From Ignavibacterium sp. (lineage in GTDB: Bacteria > Bacteroidota > Ignavibacteria > Ignavibacteriales > Ignavibacteriaceae), in NCBI RefSeq assembly GCF_025998815.1, contig NZ_AP026678.1, forward strand, positions 2,170,001 through 2,234,000: a DNA stretch of 64,000 bases, given 5' to 3'. Each line of letters opens with the position of its first letter. Positions within the stretch are counted from its first letter, which is position 1. Below, piece by piece: positions 43,947 to 53,762 of the stretch. The position numbers and the translations under genes are program-made. Below the pieces are notes generated by a model. The model had not been told where the DNA came from, made no database searches, and was given only the letters and a program-made list of their open reading frames with translations.

Positions 43947-44112
43947 GAAGTTTGAAGCAGCTGAAAAAAATTTTTTAAAGACACTTGAATGAGTTTAAAG
44001 AGGTTTAAAATTAATTTTCAGAGTAACAGTAGGATCATAAAAATTTTTTTGACATCAATCGGAGCATTTATTTACAGGCCTGAAATGAATTTGTGTTTTT
44101 TATGTAAGTTGA

Positions 44113-46323
44113 TCAGGCGATGTCAGCATAAAGAATATTTTCTTTATAACTCTCTAAAAGTTTTTTTCTTACTAAAAAATTTTTTTTCTGTGAAAGTGTT
44201 GGATCGGAAGAAATTAATTCAAACGCCGAGTTCTTTGCTTCAAAAATTAATTCTGAATCTTCTGCTATGTTTACAAACTTCAATTCAGGAAAACCACTTT
44301 GCTTTGTTCCGAAAATATCTCCTGGACCTCTGAGCTTCAAATCAATTTCTGCAATCTTAAAACCATCATTAAACTTTACCATTGATTGCAAACGAACAGA
44401 TGCTTTGTAATATTCAAGTTGAGTTGGAGATAAATATTCAAAGTTCAGTTCATTGGCAGATTGCTTTGCGGCAATTTTATCTTGTGTTACTAGAATACAA
44501 TATGCTTGCTTATTACTTCTTCCAACTCTTCCGCGAAGCTGATGAAGTTGTGAAAGACCAAAACGGTGTGCATCATTAATTAAAATTATGTTTGCATCAG
44601 GAATATCAATCCCAACTTCTATTACAGTTGTTGCCACAAGTACATCAAATTCTTTTTTCAAAAATCTAAACATCATTTCTTCTTTCTCACGCCAGTTCAT
44701 TCTTCCGTGAATCAATCCAACATTCAAATCTTTGAGATAAGTATTCTTCAATTCTTCGTAATAGTTTGTTGCTGCTTTCAAATCAAGTTTTTCTGATTCT
44801 TCAACCAATGGATAAACGATAAATGTCTGATAACCTTCTCTGGCTTTATCAATAATAAATTTATAAATCTCGGGAAGTTTATTTTCTCCTCTTAAAACAG
44901 TTTTTATTGGTTTTCTGTTTTTAGGCATTTCATTAATTACTGAAACATCAAGATCACCATAAATTGTCATAGTAAGAGTTCTTGGTATTGGAGTCGCACT
45001 CATAACAAGAACATCAGGAGCTAAACCTTTTGCAAGCAAGTCAGCACGTTGCTTAACTCCAAAACGATGCTGCTCATCAATTACAACAAGTCCAAGATTT
45101 CTGAATGAGACTTTCTCTTCAATCAATGCGTGAGTTCCGATTATTATATCTGCTTCCTGTAACTCTTTTTCTTTTTCCTTTTTTGCTCTTACTGAGTTAC
45201 TTTGTCCACCAAGCAATAGTGAAACTTTAATCTGCTTACTTTTATTTACTTCATTCAGTTTTTTCATCAATAGAGAAATATTTTTTGCGTGTTGATCTGC
45301 AAGAATTTCTGTTGGTGCCATCAATGCTGCCTGATACCCGCTATCAACTGCTATAAGCATTGCAATCAATGCAACCACAGTCTTTCCGCTTCCAACATCT
45401 CCCTGAAGTAATCTGTTCATTGGTTTGTCTGAAAGCATGTCTTTTTTTATTTCAGACAAAACTTTTTTCTGTGCATCTGTTAATTCGAAAGGAAGAATTT
45501 TTAAAAAGTTTTTAATTAAATCTGTTTTAATTTCAAACTTAATCGGCTTACTCTTTTTCTGAATTTTATTTTTCCGAAGCGCAAGAAGTAATTCAAGATA
45601 AAAAATCTCCTCGAACTTGAATCTGTATCTTGCTTTTAAAAATAATTCCTGACTTTGTGGGAAGTGAAAATTTTTAATTGCTTCGTTTAATCTAAGCAAA
45701 TTATGCTGATGTAGAATTTCCCCTGGTAATGTTTCTTCAATTTCATCTGCATAATGTTCAACGGCATAAGCAATTATTCTTCTTAAGCTGAAATCACCAA
45801 TGTTTCTTGCTTTAAGTTCTTTTGGAATTCTATAGAACGGAATAATTTTTCCAGTATGAAGAAAACTTTGTGATTCTTCCTCCGTTATCCTGTCAAAATC
45901 AGGATGAACAAACTGAAATCTGTCATATTTATCAATCGTGGGTTTTGCTGAAACAGCAAAGAATTCTCCTTCTTTAAATACATCATAAAAATATTTTGCG
46001 CCTTGAAACCAAACACATTCAAAAAATCCCGTATTATCTTTCATCTGAACTTTGAGTATCTCTTTGTTTCGAACACGTATTTTTTCTCTTTCAATAACTT
46101 TTCCTAAAACAGTTATTTCACCTTCATAACCATTTAAGATATAGCTGTAAGCTTTTGCAGCAGTAAGAACAGTTGAACGATCAAGATGCCGGGAAGGAAA
46201 ATAGAATAGAAGATCACGAATAGTTTGTATTCCGATTCTTGCGAATGACTCTGCTCTTTTCGGTCCAACAGATTTAATGTACTGAACAGAAGATTCAAGA
46301 ATATTTGCTTTTATTGAATTCAT
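44113..46323 (-). CDS. recG: ATP-dependent DNA helicase RecG
   Basis: A 736-residue enzyme that remodels stalled replication forks and Holliday junctions. The N-terminal SVQYIKSVGPKRAESF segment and the wedge OB domain (YEGEITVLGKVIEREKIRVR) are typical. The helicase core has Walker A RLLQGDVGSGKTVVALIA, the DEQH box VIDEQHRFGVKQR, SATPIPRTL, and the motif VI QLRGRVGRSNKQAY. The C-terminal region has GPGDIFGTKQSGFPELKF. No Shine-Dalgarno sequence precedes the ATG, and a promoter lies so close that the mRNA may be leaderless. Confidence 0.95.
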   Translation of the reverse strand: MNSIKANILESSVQYIKSVGPKRAESFARIGIQTIRDLLFYFPSRHLDRSTVLTAAKAYSYILNGYEGEITVLGKVIEREKIRVRNKEILKVQMKDNTGFFECVWFQGAKYFYDVFKEGEFFAVSAKPTIDKYDRFQFVHPDFDRITEEESQSFLHTGKIIPFYRIPKELKARNIGDFSLRRIIAYAVEHYADEIEETLPGEILHQHNLLRLNEAIKNFHFPQSQELFLKARYRFKFEEIFYLELLLALRKNKIQKKSKPIKFEIKTDLIKNFLKILPFELTDAQKKVLSEIKKDMLSDKPMNRLLQGDVGSGKTVVALIAMLIAVDSGYQAALMAPTEILADQHAKNISLLMKKLNEVNKSKQIKVSLLLGGQSNSVRAKKEKEKELQEADIIIGTHALIEEKVSFRNLGLVVIDEQHRFGVKQRADLLAKGLAPDVLVMSATPIPRTLTMTIYGDLDVSVINEMPKNRKPIKTVLRGENKLPEIYKFIIDKAREGYQTFIVYPLVEESEKLDLKAATNYYEELKNTYLKDLNVGLIHGRMNWREKEEMMFRFLKKEFDVLVATTVIEVGIDIPDANIILINDAHRFGLSQLHQLRGRVGRSNKQAYCILVTQDKIAAKQSANELNFEYLSPTQLEYYKASVRLQSMVKFNDGFKIAEIDLKLRGPGDIFGTKQSGFPELKFVNIAEDSELIFEAKNSAFELISSDPTLSQKKNFLVRKKLLESYKENILYADIA

Positions 46324-46330
46324 TGTTCGA

Positions 46331-46359
46331 AAAATAAATCAACCTTAATGTAAACTCAA
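46331..46359 (-). promoter_or_regulatory. Candidate recG promoter giving a leaderless mRNA
   Basis: On the minus strand TTGAGT (46354-46359) and TATTTT (46331-46336) are 17 nt apart. Only seven bases separate the -10 box from the recG ATG, which would put the transcription start on or next to the start codon. Confidence 0.4.
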
Positions 46360-46482
46360 TAATATTTGAAACGAACCTAAATCAACAGAATTAAACCATC
46401 TCTTTAACTTAAACATAAACTTATACTTATACTCATAAATCATTTATTATTATTTTGACCCTGTTAATTAAAGGAATTTGTT

Positions 46483-47847
46483 GTGGATTGGAAAAAACTT
46501 TTATCCTCAGTTCAATTAGGAACAGATGAAAAAAATTATAAAAGCAGTCACGATGGCAGAAGTCAGTTTCAGAGAGACTTTGATCGGATTGTTTTCTCAC
46601 CTGCATTCAGAAGGTTGCAGGATAAAACACAGGTTTTTCCTTTACCCGAAAGTGATTTTGTTCATACCCGATTAACCCATAGTCTTGAAGTGTCAGTTGT
46701 TGGAAGATCACTTGGTAATCTCGTAGGTGAAAAAATAATTTCAAGACATCCGGAATTAAAAGATGACTTCACAAAATTTCATTTTGGTGAAATTGTTGCC
46801 GCTGCTTGCCTTGCTCATGACATAGGAAATCCACCGTTTGGTCATTCGGGTGAAGAATCAATTTCCGAATACTTTAAAAACGGAAATGGAAAAAAGTTTA
46901 AAGAAGTAATTAATGATGAAAAGAAATGGAACGACTTAACAAAGTTTGAAGGTAATGCACAAGGATTCCGTATAATAACCAAATTACAAAATCCAAAAGT
47001 AGTTGGCGGACTCCGATTGACTTACGCAACTCTTGCAGCATTAACTAAATATCCGAAAGAGTCTTTAACTAATAATAATGTTGATACTTCTAAGATTTAC
47101 AGAAAGTTCGGATTCTTTCAATCTGAAAAAGAAATCTTTAAATCAGTTGCTGAGCATACAGAGCTTATAAGAATTGACGATAAGAATTATTTCTGGTGCA
47201 GGCATCCACTAAGTTTTCTTGTTGAAGCTGCAGATGACATTTGTTACAGAATTATGGATTTGGAAGATGGCTACAGATTAGGACTTGTAACATTTAATGA
47301 GACTGAACAACTACTTAAAAATCTTATTCGAATTGATCTTGTGTCAGATTACAATCAGAGAGATGATGCAGAAAAAATTGGTTATCTCAGAGCTAAAGCA
47401 ATAAGCGAATTGGTAAAAGAACTTGCAGAAGTTTTTCTTGAACACGAAAGTGATATTCTCTCTGCAAAACTTAATGATGAACTGATTTCCCTTATTCCTG
47501 CAGCAAATGGCTTAACCGAAATTGAAAAACTTTCAGTTGAAAAAATTTATCGTCATCGGACAGTTGTTGAAAGAGAAGCGGCCGGATACGAAGTGCTTGG
47601 AGGGTTGTTGGATGCATTCATAAATTCTTTCAATGAATGGCTTGATGGAAATATTAAACCAAAGAACAGAACCCTGGTCAATCTTCTACCTAAAAGAATT
47701 TTGTTTAATGCTAATTCAGGCACTGAAATTTATGAAAGACTTCTGATGATAATTGATTTTATCTCGGGTATGACTGACTCATTTGCTGTTTCTTTGTTCA
47801 GAAAAATTAAAGGAATTTCACTGCCAGGTAGCCGGTTAACTGAGTAA
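46483..47847 (+). CDS. dgt: Deoxyguanosinetriphosphate triphosphohydrolase (dGTPase)
   Basis: A 454-residue HD-domain enzyme that hydrolyses dGTP to deoxyguanosine and triphosphate. The N-terminal RSQFQRDFDRIVFSPAFRRL and DKTQVFPL are family signatures, as are the metal ligands in HTRLTHSLEVSVVGRSLG, the HD motif in CLAHDIGNPPFGHSGE, and FEGNAQGFRI. The later VEAADDICYRIMDLEDG carries another metal-site Asp. The length is closer to long-form Dgt (about 440-500) than to the short form. Start GTG at 46483 with AAAGGA upstream. Confidence 0.93.
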   Translation: MDWKKLLSSVQLGTDEKNYKSSHDGRSQFQRDFDRIVFSPAFRRLQDKTQVFPLPESDFVHTRLTHSLEVSVVGRSLGNLVGEKIISRHPELKDDFTKFHFGEIVAAACLAHDIGNPPFGHSGEESISEYFKNGNGKKFKEVINDEKKWNDLTKFEGNAQGFRIITKLQNPKVVGGLRLTYATLAALTKYPKESLTNNNVDTSKIYRKFGFFQSEKEIFKSVAEHTELIRIDDKNYFWCRHPLSFLVEAADDICYRIMDLEDGYRLGLVTFNETEQLLKNLIRIDLVSDYNQRDDAEKIGYLRAKAISELVKELAEVFLEHESDILSAKLNDELISLIPAANGLTEIEKLSVEKIYRHRTVVEREAAGYEVLGGLLDAFINSFNEWLDGNIKPKNRTLVNLLPKRILFNANSGTEIYERLLMIIDFISGMTDSFAVSLFRKIKGISLPGSRLTE

Positions 47848-48040
47848 AAAGTTTTTAATTACATGTAAATATGTAAGTCAAAATTGTCGTCCCGATTCTG
47901 ATAGAAAAACCTTTCTAAAAAATTTAACTTTTAACACTAAAAATTAGCCCTCAAATCTCATATTCAGCTAACGATAATAAACTCAGATGGCTTGATAGTT
48001 GCCAGTTTACTCTGTTCAATTTAAAATTTATTTGTAAAAA

Positions 48041-51000
48041 ATGTTTACAATCAGCGGTCATAAAGAAAGCAAAAAAAAAAGTAAAATGAAATTTGATAAG
48101 TTCAATCATCCTGCACAAAATTTTTCTTCTAATGAGCTTGAAGAGAAGTTAAATGAAATAATGATTGTCGGGAAAATTGCCTGGTGGCAATTTAATTTCG
48201 ATAAAAATCAGATATACTACTCTTCCCAAAGAACAGAACTCCTCGGATATAATAAAACTGAGATGCCTTCGGGATTCGATGGTTTAATTTCTTTGATTCA
48301 CGAAGCTGATAGACAAATTCTTACTTCTACAATGCAGGATTACCTTGCAGGGAAAATTACTGAACATAATATCGAGTATCGGATAAAGCATAAAGATGGT
48401 GATTACAGAATTTTCAGAAATATAGGAAGATTAAAAATTTCTTCTGATAATGAAAGAATTGTATCGGGAATTGTGATTGATATTACTGACTACAAAAAAA
48501 CAGAAAAGAGTCTGAAAGAAACCGAAGCAAAATTTAAGCTTATAACTGAAAACTCAATTGATGAAATCTGGGTTAGAGATCTTAATTTAAATTTGATTTA
48601 TGCAAGTCCATCTTGTCTTAAGGTTCACGGATATTCGCCGGAAGAATTCAAAGACATTAAACTGAAAGATTTACTCACACCCGAATCTTTCTACTATGTT
48701 AATCATGTTTTGAAAGAAGAGCTTGAGTATGACAAAAATCCTCATGCTGAACCGACCAGAACCCGAACGATTCTAATCAAAGAAAGACATAAACACGGAC
48801 ACATAATATGGACTGAAAATCAGGTTAGCTTTGTCCGGGATGAAAACAACAAACCAAAAGCGATAATTGGTGTTACAAGAGATGTAACCCATAAAATTAA
48901 ATCAGATCAAATCAGAGAAGCCGTTTACAGAATCTCCGAAGCAACACACACAGCAGAAAATCTTGATAATCTTTTTAAAGAGATTCATCAAATTATCGCA
49001 ACGATAATGCCCGCAAAAAATTTCTACATTGCGTTGTATGATAAAAATTCTGATTTGATTTCATTCCCTTATTTTGTTGATGAGGTTGATGAACCACTTC
49101 CACCTTCACCACCCGGAAGAGGACTTACTGAATATGTTTTGAGAACCGGCGAACCACTATTCGCTTCGCCTGAAGTATTTCAGGAACTTGTTAACAGAGG
49201 TGAAGTAGAGCTTGTTGGTGTTGATTCATTTGACTGGCTTGGAGTTCCTCTTAAAATAAAGAACAATACAATTGGTGTTTTGGTAGTTCAGTCATACAGC
49301 TCGAGCGAAAGATACACAATTGAAGATTTGGATCATCTCGTGTTTGTTGCAGATCAGGTTGCAATGGCAATTGAAAGAAAAAGGACAGAAAGTGAAAAGA
49401 ACAGATTAAACGAATTGTTATCAGCTGTATCGAGAGCACAATCACACTTGTTAACAAAAAAAGATTTATACTTCAGCGTTCAGCTGGCTTTGACTGAAAT
49501 TGGTAAAGCTGTTGAAGTTGACAGAGTTTACATTTTTGAAAATCATTACGATGCTGAAAATGAAAAAGTTCTGATGAGTCAGAGATATGAATGGTGCTCT
49601 GAAAAAGCCATACCACAAATTGATAATACAGAACTAATCAATCTCCCCTATGAGCCATTGTTCAAACGATGGTATGATGAGCTTTCTCATGGAGGGAACA
49701 TCTTTGGATTAATTAAAGATTTTCCTGAAGAAGAAAAGCCAATTCTCGAAAGTCAAGGGATTAAATCAATTCTCATCGTTCCGATATTTGTTTCGGGAAG
49801 GTTCTGGGGATTCATCGGTTTTGATGATTGCCATTCGGAAAGAATATGGACTGAAAGTGAAATGTCAGTACTTAACGCAATTGCATCAAGCATTGGCGGT
49901 GTCTTCCAGAGAAAATCAATTGAGGATGCTCTGAGAAAGAGTGAAGAGAAATACCGAAACTTTATAGAAAAAAGTATGGAGGGCATTTATCTTCTTCAAT
50001 TCAGAAAACCAATTGATACCACTCTTCCCGTAAACAAACAAATTGAACTCTTCTATGAATATGGTTACATTGCCGAGGCAAACGATGCAATGGCAAATAT
50101 GTATGGTTTATCTTCAAGTAAAGAACTAATCGGCAAATCATTAGCTGAGATTCACGGAGGTAAAAATAAATCTGAAAACATTGAATCATTCAAATCTTTT
50201 ATAATGAATGGATACAAAGTAGAAAACAGTGAAACAGTTGAAATCAGGATTGATGGCTCACAGTTGTATGTTCTTAATAATGTTATCGGAATAATTGAGA
50301 ATAATAAACTTGTTGCAAACTGGGGAACTCAGATTGATATAACTGAAAGAAAGCTCGCCGAAGAAGCAATTCTTAAAGCTAAAGAAAAAGCTGAAGAAGC
50401 AAGCAGATTAAAATCTAACTTTTTATCTAATATGAGTCACGAACTCAGAACACCATTGATTGGAATTCTGGGTTACTCAGAAATTATGATGAATGAACTT
50501 GCTAATTCAAACTATGGTGAAATGGCTTCTACAATTTATCAAAGCGGAAGCAGGTTACTTGAAACTTTAAATATGATCCTCACTCTCTCAAAAGTTGAAA
50601 GTGAAAAAGTAAATCTAAACTTATCTGATGTCTCATTAACTGAATTAGTTGATGAAGTAAGAATTCTTTTTGACTCTGTTGCAAGAAAGAAAAACATAGA
50701 ACTGAAAGCTGTTTATCCGAAAGAGGGACTTTCTATTAAAAGCGATGCAAAAATTTTAAGAGAAATATTTAATAACCTTGTTAATAACGCTGTAAAGTAC
50801 ACTGAAAAAGGAAGCGTATTGATTGAAGTGAAAAGAAATGAACTTACCGGCGAGATTATGATTCGCGTAAAAGATACCGGAATTGGAATACCAAAAGATA
50901 AACTCGATATCATATTTGAAGAATTCAGGCAAGCAAGTGAAGGACTTGCACGAAACTTTGAAGGCACCGGACTCGGCTTAAGTATTACGAAAAAATTTGT

Positions 51001-51541
51001 TCAATTGCTTGGCGGAAAAATATTCGTTGAAAGTCAGGTAGGACTTGGTTCAACATTTACAGTCGTATTACCTTATAGTCCTTCGACCAAATCAGCAAGT
51101 GAAACTAAAACAACTGATGAGCGTTCAATCAGAGATCAGATTCTTGGCAGAACACCAAAGGAAAGAAAATCACTCTTGATTGTCGAAAATGACAGAATAA
51201 ATGCTGCTGTAATTGAAGCTTATGTTAAAAAAGATTATGATGTTGAAGTTGTTGGAAGAGGCGAAGATGCAGTAAAGAAAGCTTCGGAGAAGCAGTATGA
51301 TGCAATACTGATGGATATAAATCTTGGCTCTGGAATAAATGGTGTTGAAGCAACTCAGCAGATAAGAAAGATAAAAGGATATGAGAAAACTCCTATTGTT
51401 GCTGTTACTGCATTTGCACTTAAGGGTGATAAAGAAGAATTTTTAGCCAAGGGATGCTCGCACTACATATCAAAGCCATTTACGCAGCCGCAGATCATTG
51501 CTTTGTTGAATGAAATATTTATTAACGGTAAGAGTAAATAA
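48041..51541 (+). CDS. Multi-PAS/GAF hybrid sensor histidine kinase with receiver
   Basis: A 1166-residue signalling protein with no clear membrane segment, probably cytosolic. In order: PAS with PAC (about 30-155), PAS with PAC (about 160-290, FKLITENSIDEIWVRDLN), GAF (about 300-450), GAF (about 460-635), PAS (about 640-775), HisKA with His800 in SNMSHELRTPLIGILGYSEI, HATPase_c (NLVNNAVKYTEKG, DTGIGIP, GTGLGLSI) and a C-terminal receiver with Asp1092 in AILMDINLGSG and the Lys in YISKPFTQ. It is a class I hybrid kinase; the second-step HPt and output partner are not in the window. The ATG at 48041 is used; one at 48086 is also possible. The stimulus is unknown. Confidence 0.92.
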   Translation: MFTISGHKESKKKSKMKFDKFNHPAQNFSSNELEEKLNEIMIVGKIAWWQFNFDKNQIYYSSQRTELLGYNKTEMPSGFDGLISLIHEADRQILTSTMQDYLAGKITEHNIEYRIKHKDGDYRIFRNIGRLKISSDNERIVSGIVIDITDYKKTEKSLKETEAKFKLITENSIDEIWVRDLNLNLIYASPSCLKVHGYSPEEFKDIKLKDLLTPESFYYVNHVLKEELEYDKNPHAEPTRTRTILIKERHKHGHIIWTENQVSFVRDENNKPKAIIGVTRDVTHKIKSDQIREAVYRISEATHTAENLDNLFKEIHQIIATIMPAKNFYIALYDKNSDLISFPYFVDEVDEPLPPSPPGRGLTEYVLRTGEPLFASPEVFQELVNRGEVELVGVDSFDWLGVPLKIKNNTIGVLVVQSYSSSERYTIEDLDHLVFVADQVAMAIERKRTESEKNRLNELLSAVSRAQSHLLTKKDLYFSVQLALTEIGKAVEVDRVYIFENHYDAENEKVLMSQRYEWCSEKAIPQIDNTELINLPYEPLFKRWYDELSHGGNIFGLIKDFPEEEKPILESQGIKSILIVPIFVSGRFWGFIGFDDCHSERIWTESEMSVLNAIASSIGGVFQRKSIEDALRKSEEKYRNFIEKSMEGIYLLQFRKPIDTTLPVNKQIELFYEYGYIAEANDAMANMYGLSSSKELIGKSLAEIHGGKNKSENIESFKSFIMNGYKVENSETVEIRIDGSQLYVLNNVIGIIENNKLVANWGTQIDITERKLAEEAILKAKEKAEEASRLKSNFLSNMSHELRTPLIGILGYSEIMMNELANSNYGEMASTIYQSGSRLLETLNMILTLSKVESEKVNLNLSDVSLTELVDEVRILFDSVARKKNIELKAVYPKEGLSIKSDAKILREIFNNLVNNAVKYTEKGSVLIEVKRNELTGEIMIRVKDTGIGIPKDKLDIIFEEFRQASEGLARNFEGTGLGLSITKKFVQLLGGKIFVESQVGLGSTFTVVLPYSPSTKSASETKTTDERSIRDQILGRTPKERKSLLIVENDRINAAVIEAYVKKDYDVEVVGRGEDAVKKASEKQYDAILMDINLGSGINGVEATQQIRKIKGYEKTPIVAVTAFALKGDKEEFLAKGCSHYISKPFTQPQIIALLNEIFINGKSK

Positions 51542-51545
51542 AAAT

Positions 51546-52541
51546 TTATTCGAACTTCATATCACGATTCATTAAATCGTTTGTGGCTTTAATCGGATCT
51601 TTATCTTCAAAAAGAATTTTATAGACCTCATTTGCAATTGGAGTTTCTACTTTATATTTATCTGCAAGCTGATTAACAGATTTGGTTGTTTCAACACCTT
51701 CAGCAACCATTTCCATTGACTTTAAAACATCTTTTAACTTTTTACCTTTACCAATTTGTTCACCAACAAAACGGTTTCGGCTATGTCTGCTCATACAGGT
51801 AACAATTAAATCTCCCATTCCTGATAGTCCTGCAAAAGTTTCGGGACGAGCGCCCATTACCAAACCCAAACGTGAAATTTCCGCAACTCCTCTTGTCATA
51901 ATAGCTGCTTTAGTATTATCGCCAAATCCGGCTCCATCAATAATTCCCGCACCAATAGCAATAACATTTTTGAAAGCTCCACCTAACTCAACACCAAGTA
52001 TATCAGTAGAAGAATAAACTCTGAAATAAGAATTAATAAAAACTGATTGAATTGTTTTGGATGTTTCTCTGCTCACTGAAGCAGCAACAACTGCAGTTGG
52101 AACTCTTTTGGAAACTTCCTCAGCGTGACTTGGACCTGATAAAACACCAATTTGATTTTTATCCAAACGATGATGAACATCTTTAATCATCTGCGACATA
52201 GTCATCAAAGTTTCTTTTTCAATTCCCTTGGAAACACTTACAAGAATTGTGTCTTTAATGGAATGATAATCAATCTTCTCTATAACTTTTCTAAGAAACT
52301 GCGAAGGAACGGCAAGCACAATAAGATTTTTATGAACAGTGGAATCTTCAAGATCAGAAGAAATTTTTATTTCATCCGGAATTTGAATTCCCGGGAGATA
52401 AATTTTATTCTCTCTTCTTTTTGCAAGCTCTTTGGCGTAAGCTTTTTTATACTCCCATAGTGTAACACTATGACCGTTGTAGTGCAGCAAGACGGCAAGG
52501 GTTGTTCCCCAGCCGCCTGCGCCAAGCACCGAAACTTTCAT
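51546..52541 (-). CDS. gpsA: Glycerol-3-phosphate dehydrogenase [NAD(P)+]
   Basis: A 331-residue cytosolic enzyme that makes sn-glycerol-3-phosphate from dihydroxyacetone phosphate. The Rossmann loop is VSVLGAGGWGTTLAVLLHYN, followed by LAVPSQFLRKVIEKI and SVSKGIEKETLMTMS. The catalytic Lys lies in GGAFKNVIAIGAGIIDGAGF, with the downstream GLSGMGDLIVTCMSRHSRNR. It is followed by plsY on the same strand (5 nt apart), a natural pair: GpsA supplies the substrate of PlsY. Confidence 0.95.
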   Translation of the reverse strand: MKVSVLGAGGWGTTLAVLLHYNGHSVTLWEYKKAYAKELAKRRENKIYLPGIQIPDEIKISSDLEDSTVHKNLIVLAVPSQFLRKVIEKIDYHSIKDTILVSVSKGIEKETLMTMSQMIKDVHHRLDKNQIGVLSGPSHAEEVSKRVPTAVVAASVSRETSKTIQSVFINSYFRVYSSTDILGVELGGAFKNVIAIGAGIIDGAGFGDNTKAAIMTRGVAEISRLGLVMGARPETFAGLSGMGDLIVTCMSRHSRNRFVGEQIGKGKKLKDVLKSMEMVAEGVETTKSVNQLADKYKVETPIANEVYKILFEDKDPIKATNDLMNRDMKFE

Positions 52542-52546
52542 TTCTG

Positions 52547-53209
52547 TTATTTCTTTTTACTGAAACTTAATTTGTTCTCTGTTCCGTTTACCAAACGAAC
52601 AAGATTTTTTCTGTGAGTGAAAATTACAAGAAGTGATACACCTATTACAAATGGTAAGAGTGTATTATAACCTTCGATATGTGTATGAAGAACATTTTCC
52701 CGGAAAATCATACTTAATGGAACAGCCATAGCACTTACAATAGAACCAAGAGAAACATATCGCGAAATAGAAACAACTATTAAAAAGATACCAACAGCAA
52801 TTAACATATCAACTGTAATAATCATAAGTAGCATTCCTAATGCTGTGGCAATACCTTTTCCACCACGAAATCCTGCAAACACTGTCCAGATGTGTCCAAT
52901 GACAGCAGAAATTCCTGCAATAATCTGAACAAGAGTAAAATCATCAAATGGAGAAACATTCTGGAAAGGAAGAACTCCGTAATGTAATCTTGCAATAAGT
53001 ACTACTGCAATCGCACCTTTAAGAGCATCAAGAAAGATAACCAGAACTCCGTGTTTCCAGCCGAGTACACGCATTACATTTGTACCACCGGCATTTCCAC
53101 TTCCGTAATTTCTGATATCAATTCCTTTTACAGCTTTACTAATAATAATGCTAGTTGGAATTGAACCAACCAGATAAGAAAGTATTATTATAGTAGCTAA
53201 TAAAAACAT
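52547..53209 (-). CDS. plsY: Glycerol-3-phosphate acyltransferase PlsY
   Basis: A 220-residue inner-membrane protein with five to six helices. The three family motifs are visible: SIPTSIIISKAVKGIDIRNY with GSGNAGGTNVMRVLGW, the central FAGFRGGKGIATALGML, and HRKNLVRLVNGTENK at the C-terminus. It acylates glycerol-3-phosphate at sn-1 from acyl-phosphate to give lysophosphatidate, the first step of phospholipid synthesis. No plsX is nearby. It is co-transcribed with gpsA. Confidence 0.95.
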   Translation of the reverse strand: MFLLATIIILSYLVGSIPTSIIISKAVKGIDIRNYGSGNAGGTNVMRVLGWKHGVLVIFLDALKGAIAVVLIARLHYGVLPFQNVSPFDDFTLVQIIAGISAVIGHIWTVFAGFRGGKGIATALGMLLMIITVDMLIAVGIFLIVVSISRYVSLGSIVSAMAVPLSMIFRENVLHTHIEGYNTLLPFVIGVSLLVIFTHRKNLVRLVNGTENKLSFSKKK

Positions 53210-53540
53210 TTATAATTCCTAAATTTTGTTGTAAAAACCTAATTAAACTTTGGTAAATAAACAACGAAATTTTTGAGAAATGTTGATTTTTTACAGAATA
53301 TTAGATGCTATTCCTTAAATAAAGGTTTAGCAATAAAGTTACTTCCTATAATTATGCCTATAATTAATGTATAATCGTACCAATATTTTTTAATTAAAGT
53401 GTGATTTTAAGAAAAAATTACTTACAAAATACCCTGAAATTTGCTCTAAAATCAAAAGTGCTTTTACTCATAATTATTTAAATCTTTCATTTTACGGGCT
53501 AATATGATATATTTGCGCACAATTTTATCAGGAGATATAA
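53210..53540. other. 331-nt AT-rich spacer with the promoter of the 54-aa gene
   Basis: The only element I can support is the box TATATTTGC at 53508-53516, 24 nt before the ATG at 53541, which matches the -10 motif of the kamA and htpX promoters; a -35 is not clear. The rest is very AT-rich with a short direct repeat (CCTATAATTA, near 53344 and 53356). plsY starts on the other side, so its promoter must also be here. Confidence 0.45.
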
Positions 53541-53705
53541 ATGGCAAAACAGCAATCATTTGCAGATAAAGCAAAGGGTAAGAAAAAAGTTGATTTTGTA
53601 ATGGTAAAAGTGGTTAAATCAGTAAAAACTGATAAAGGCACATTCAAATTCAACGAGAAATTCGTAAAGTTACCGGATATCAGTAAAGTAACTGAAATTA
53701 AATAG
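53541..53705 (+). CDS. Small basic DUF4295-like protein (54 aa)
   Basis: A 54-codon gene with AGGAG eight bases before its ATG, a TATATTTGC promoter box and a perfect terminator 23 nt downstream: all signals of a real small gene. The product is lysine-rich with a beta pattern: MAKQQSFADKAKGKKKVDFV then MVKVVKSVKTDKGTFKF. It resembles the short DUF4295 proteins of Bacteroidetes (MAKK...MVKV.K..KTG...F), which in that phylum sit near ribosomal protein genes. The function is unknown; RNA or ribosome association is a guess based on charge and that context. Confidence 0.75.
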   Translation: MAKQQSFADKAKGKKKVDFVMVKVVKSVKTDKGTFKFNEKFVKLPDISKVTEIK

Positions 53706-53727
53706 CATCACTCCTTTGATTAATTTG

Positions 53728-53762
53728 AAGAGAAGCTTACTTCGGTTTGCTTCTCTTTTTTT
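53728..53762 (+). terminator. Intrinsic terminator of the 54-aa gene
   Basis: AAGAGAAGC (53728-53736) and GCTTCTCTT (53749-53757) form a 9-bp stem followed by TTTTT. It faces the plus strand and abuts the stop codon of the convergent ogt gene. Confidence 0.85.

Noticed and set aside
52152-52460. 102-codon plus-strand frame opposite gpsA
   Set aside because: It lies wholly within gpsA coding sequence with no start signals.
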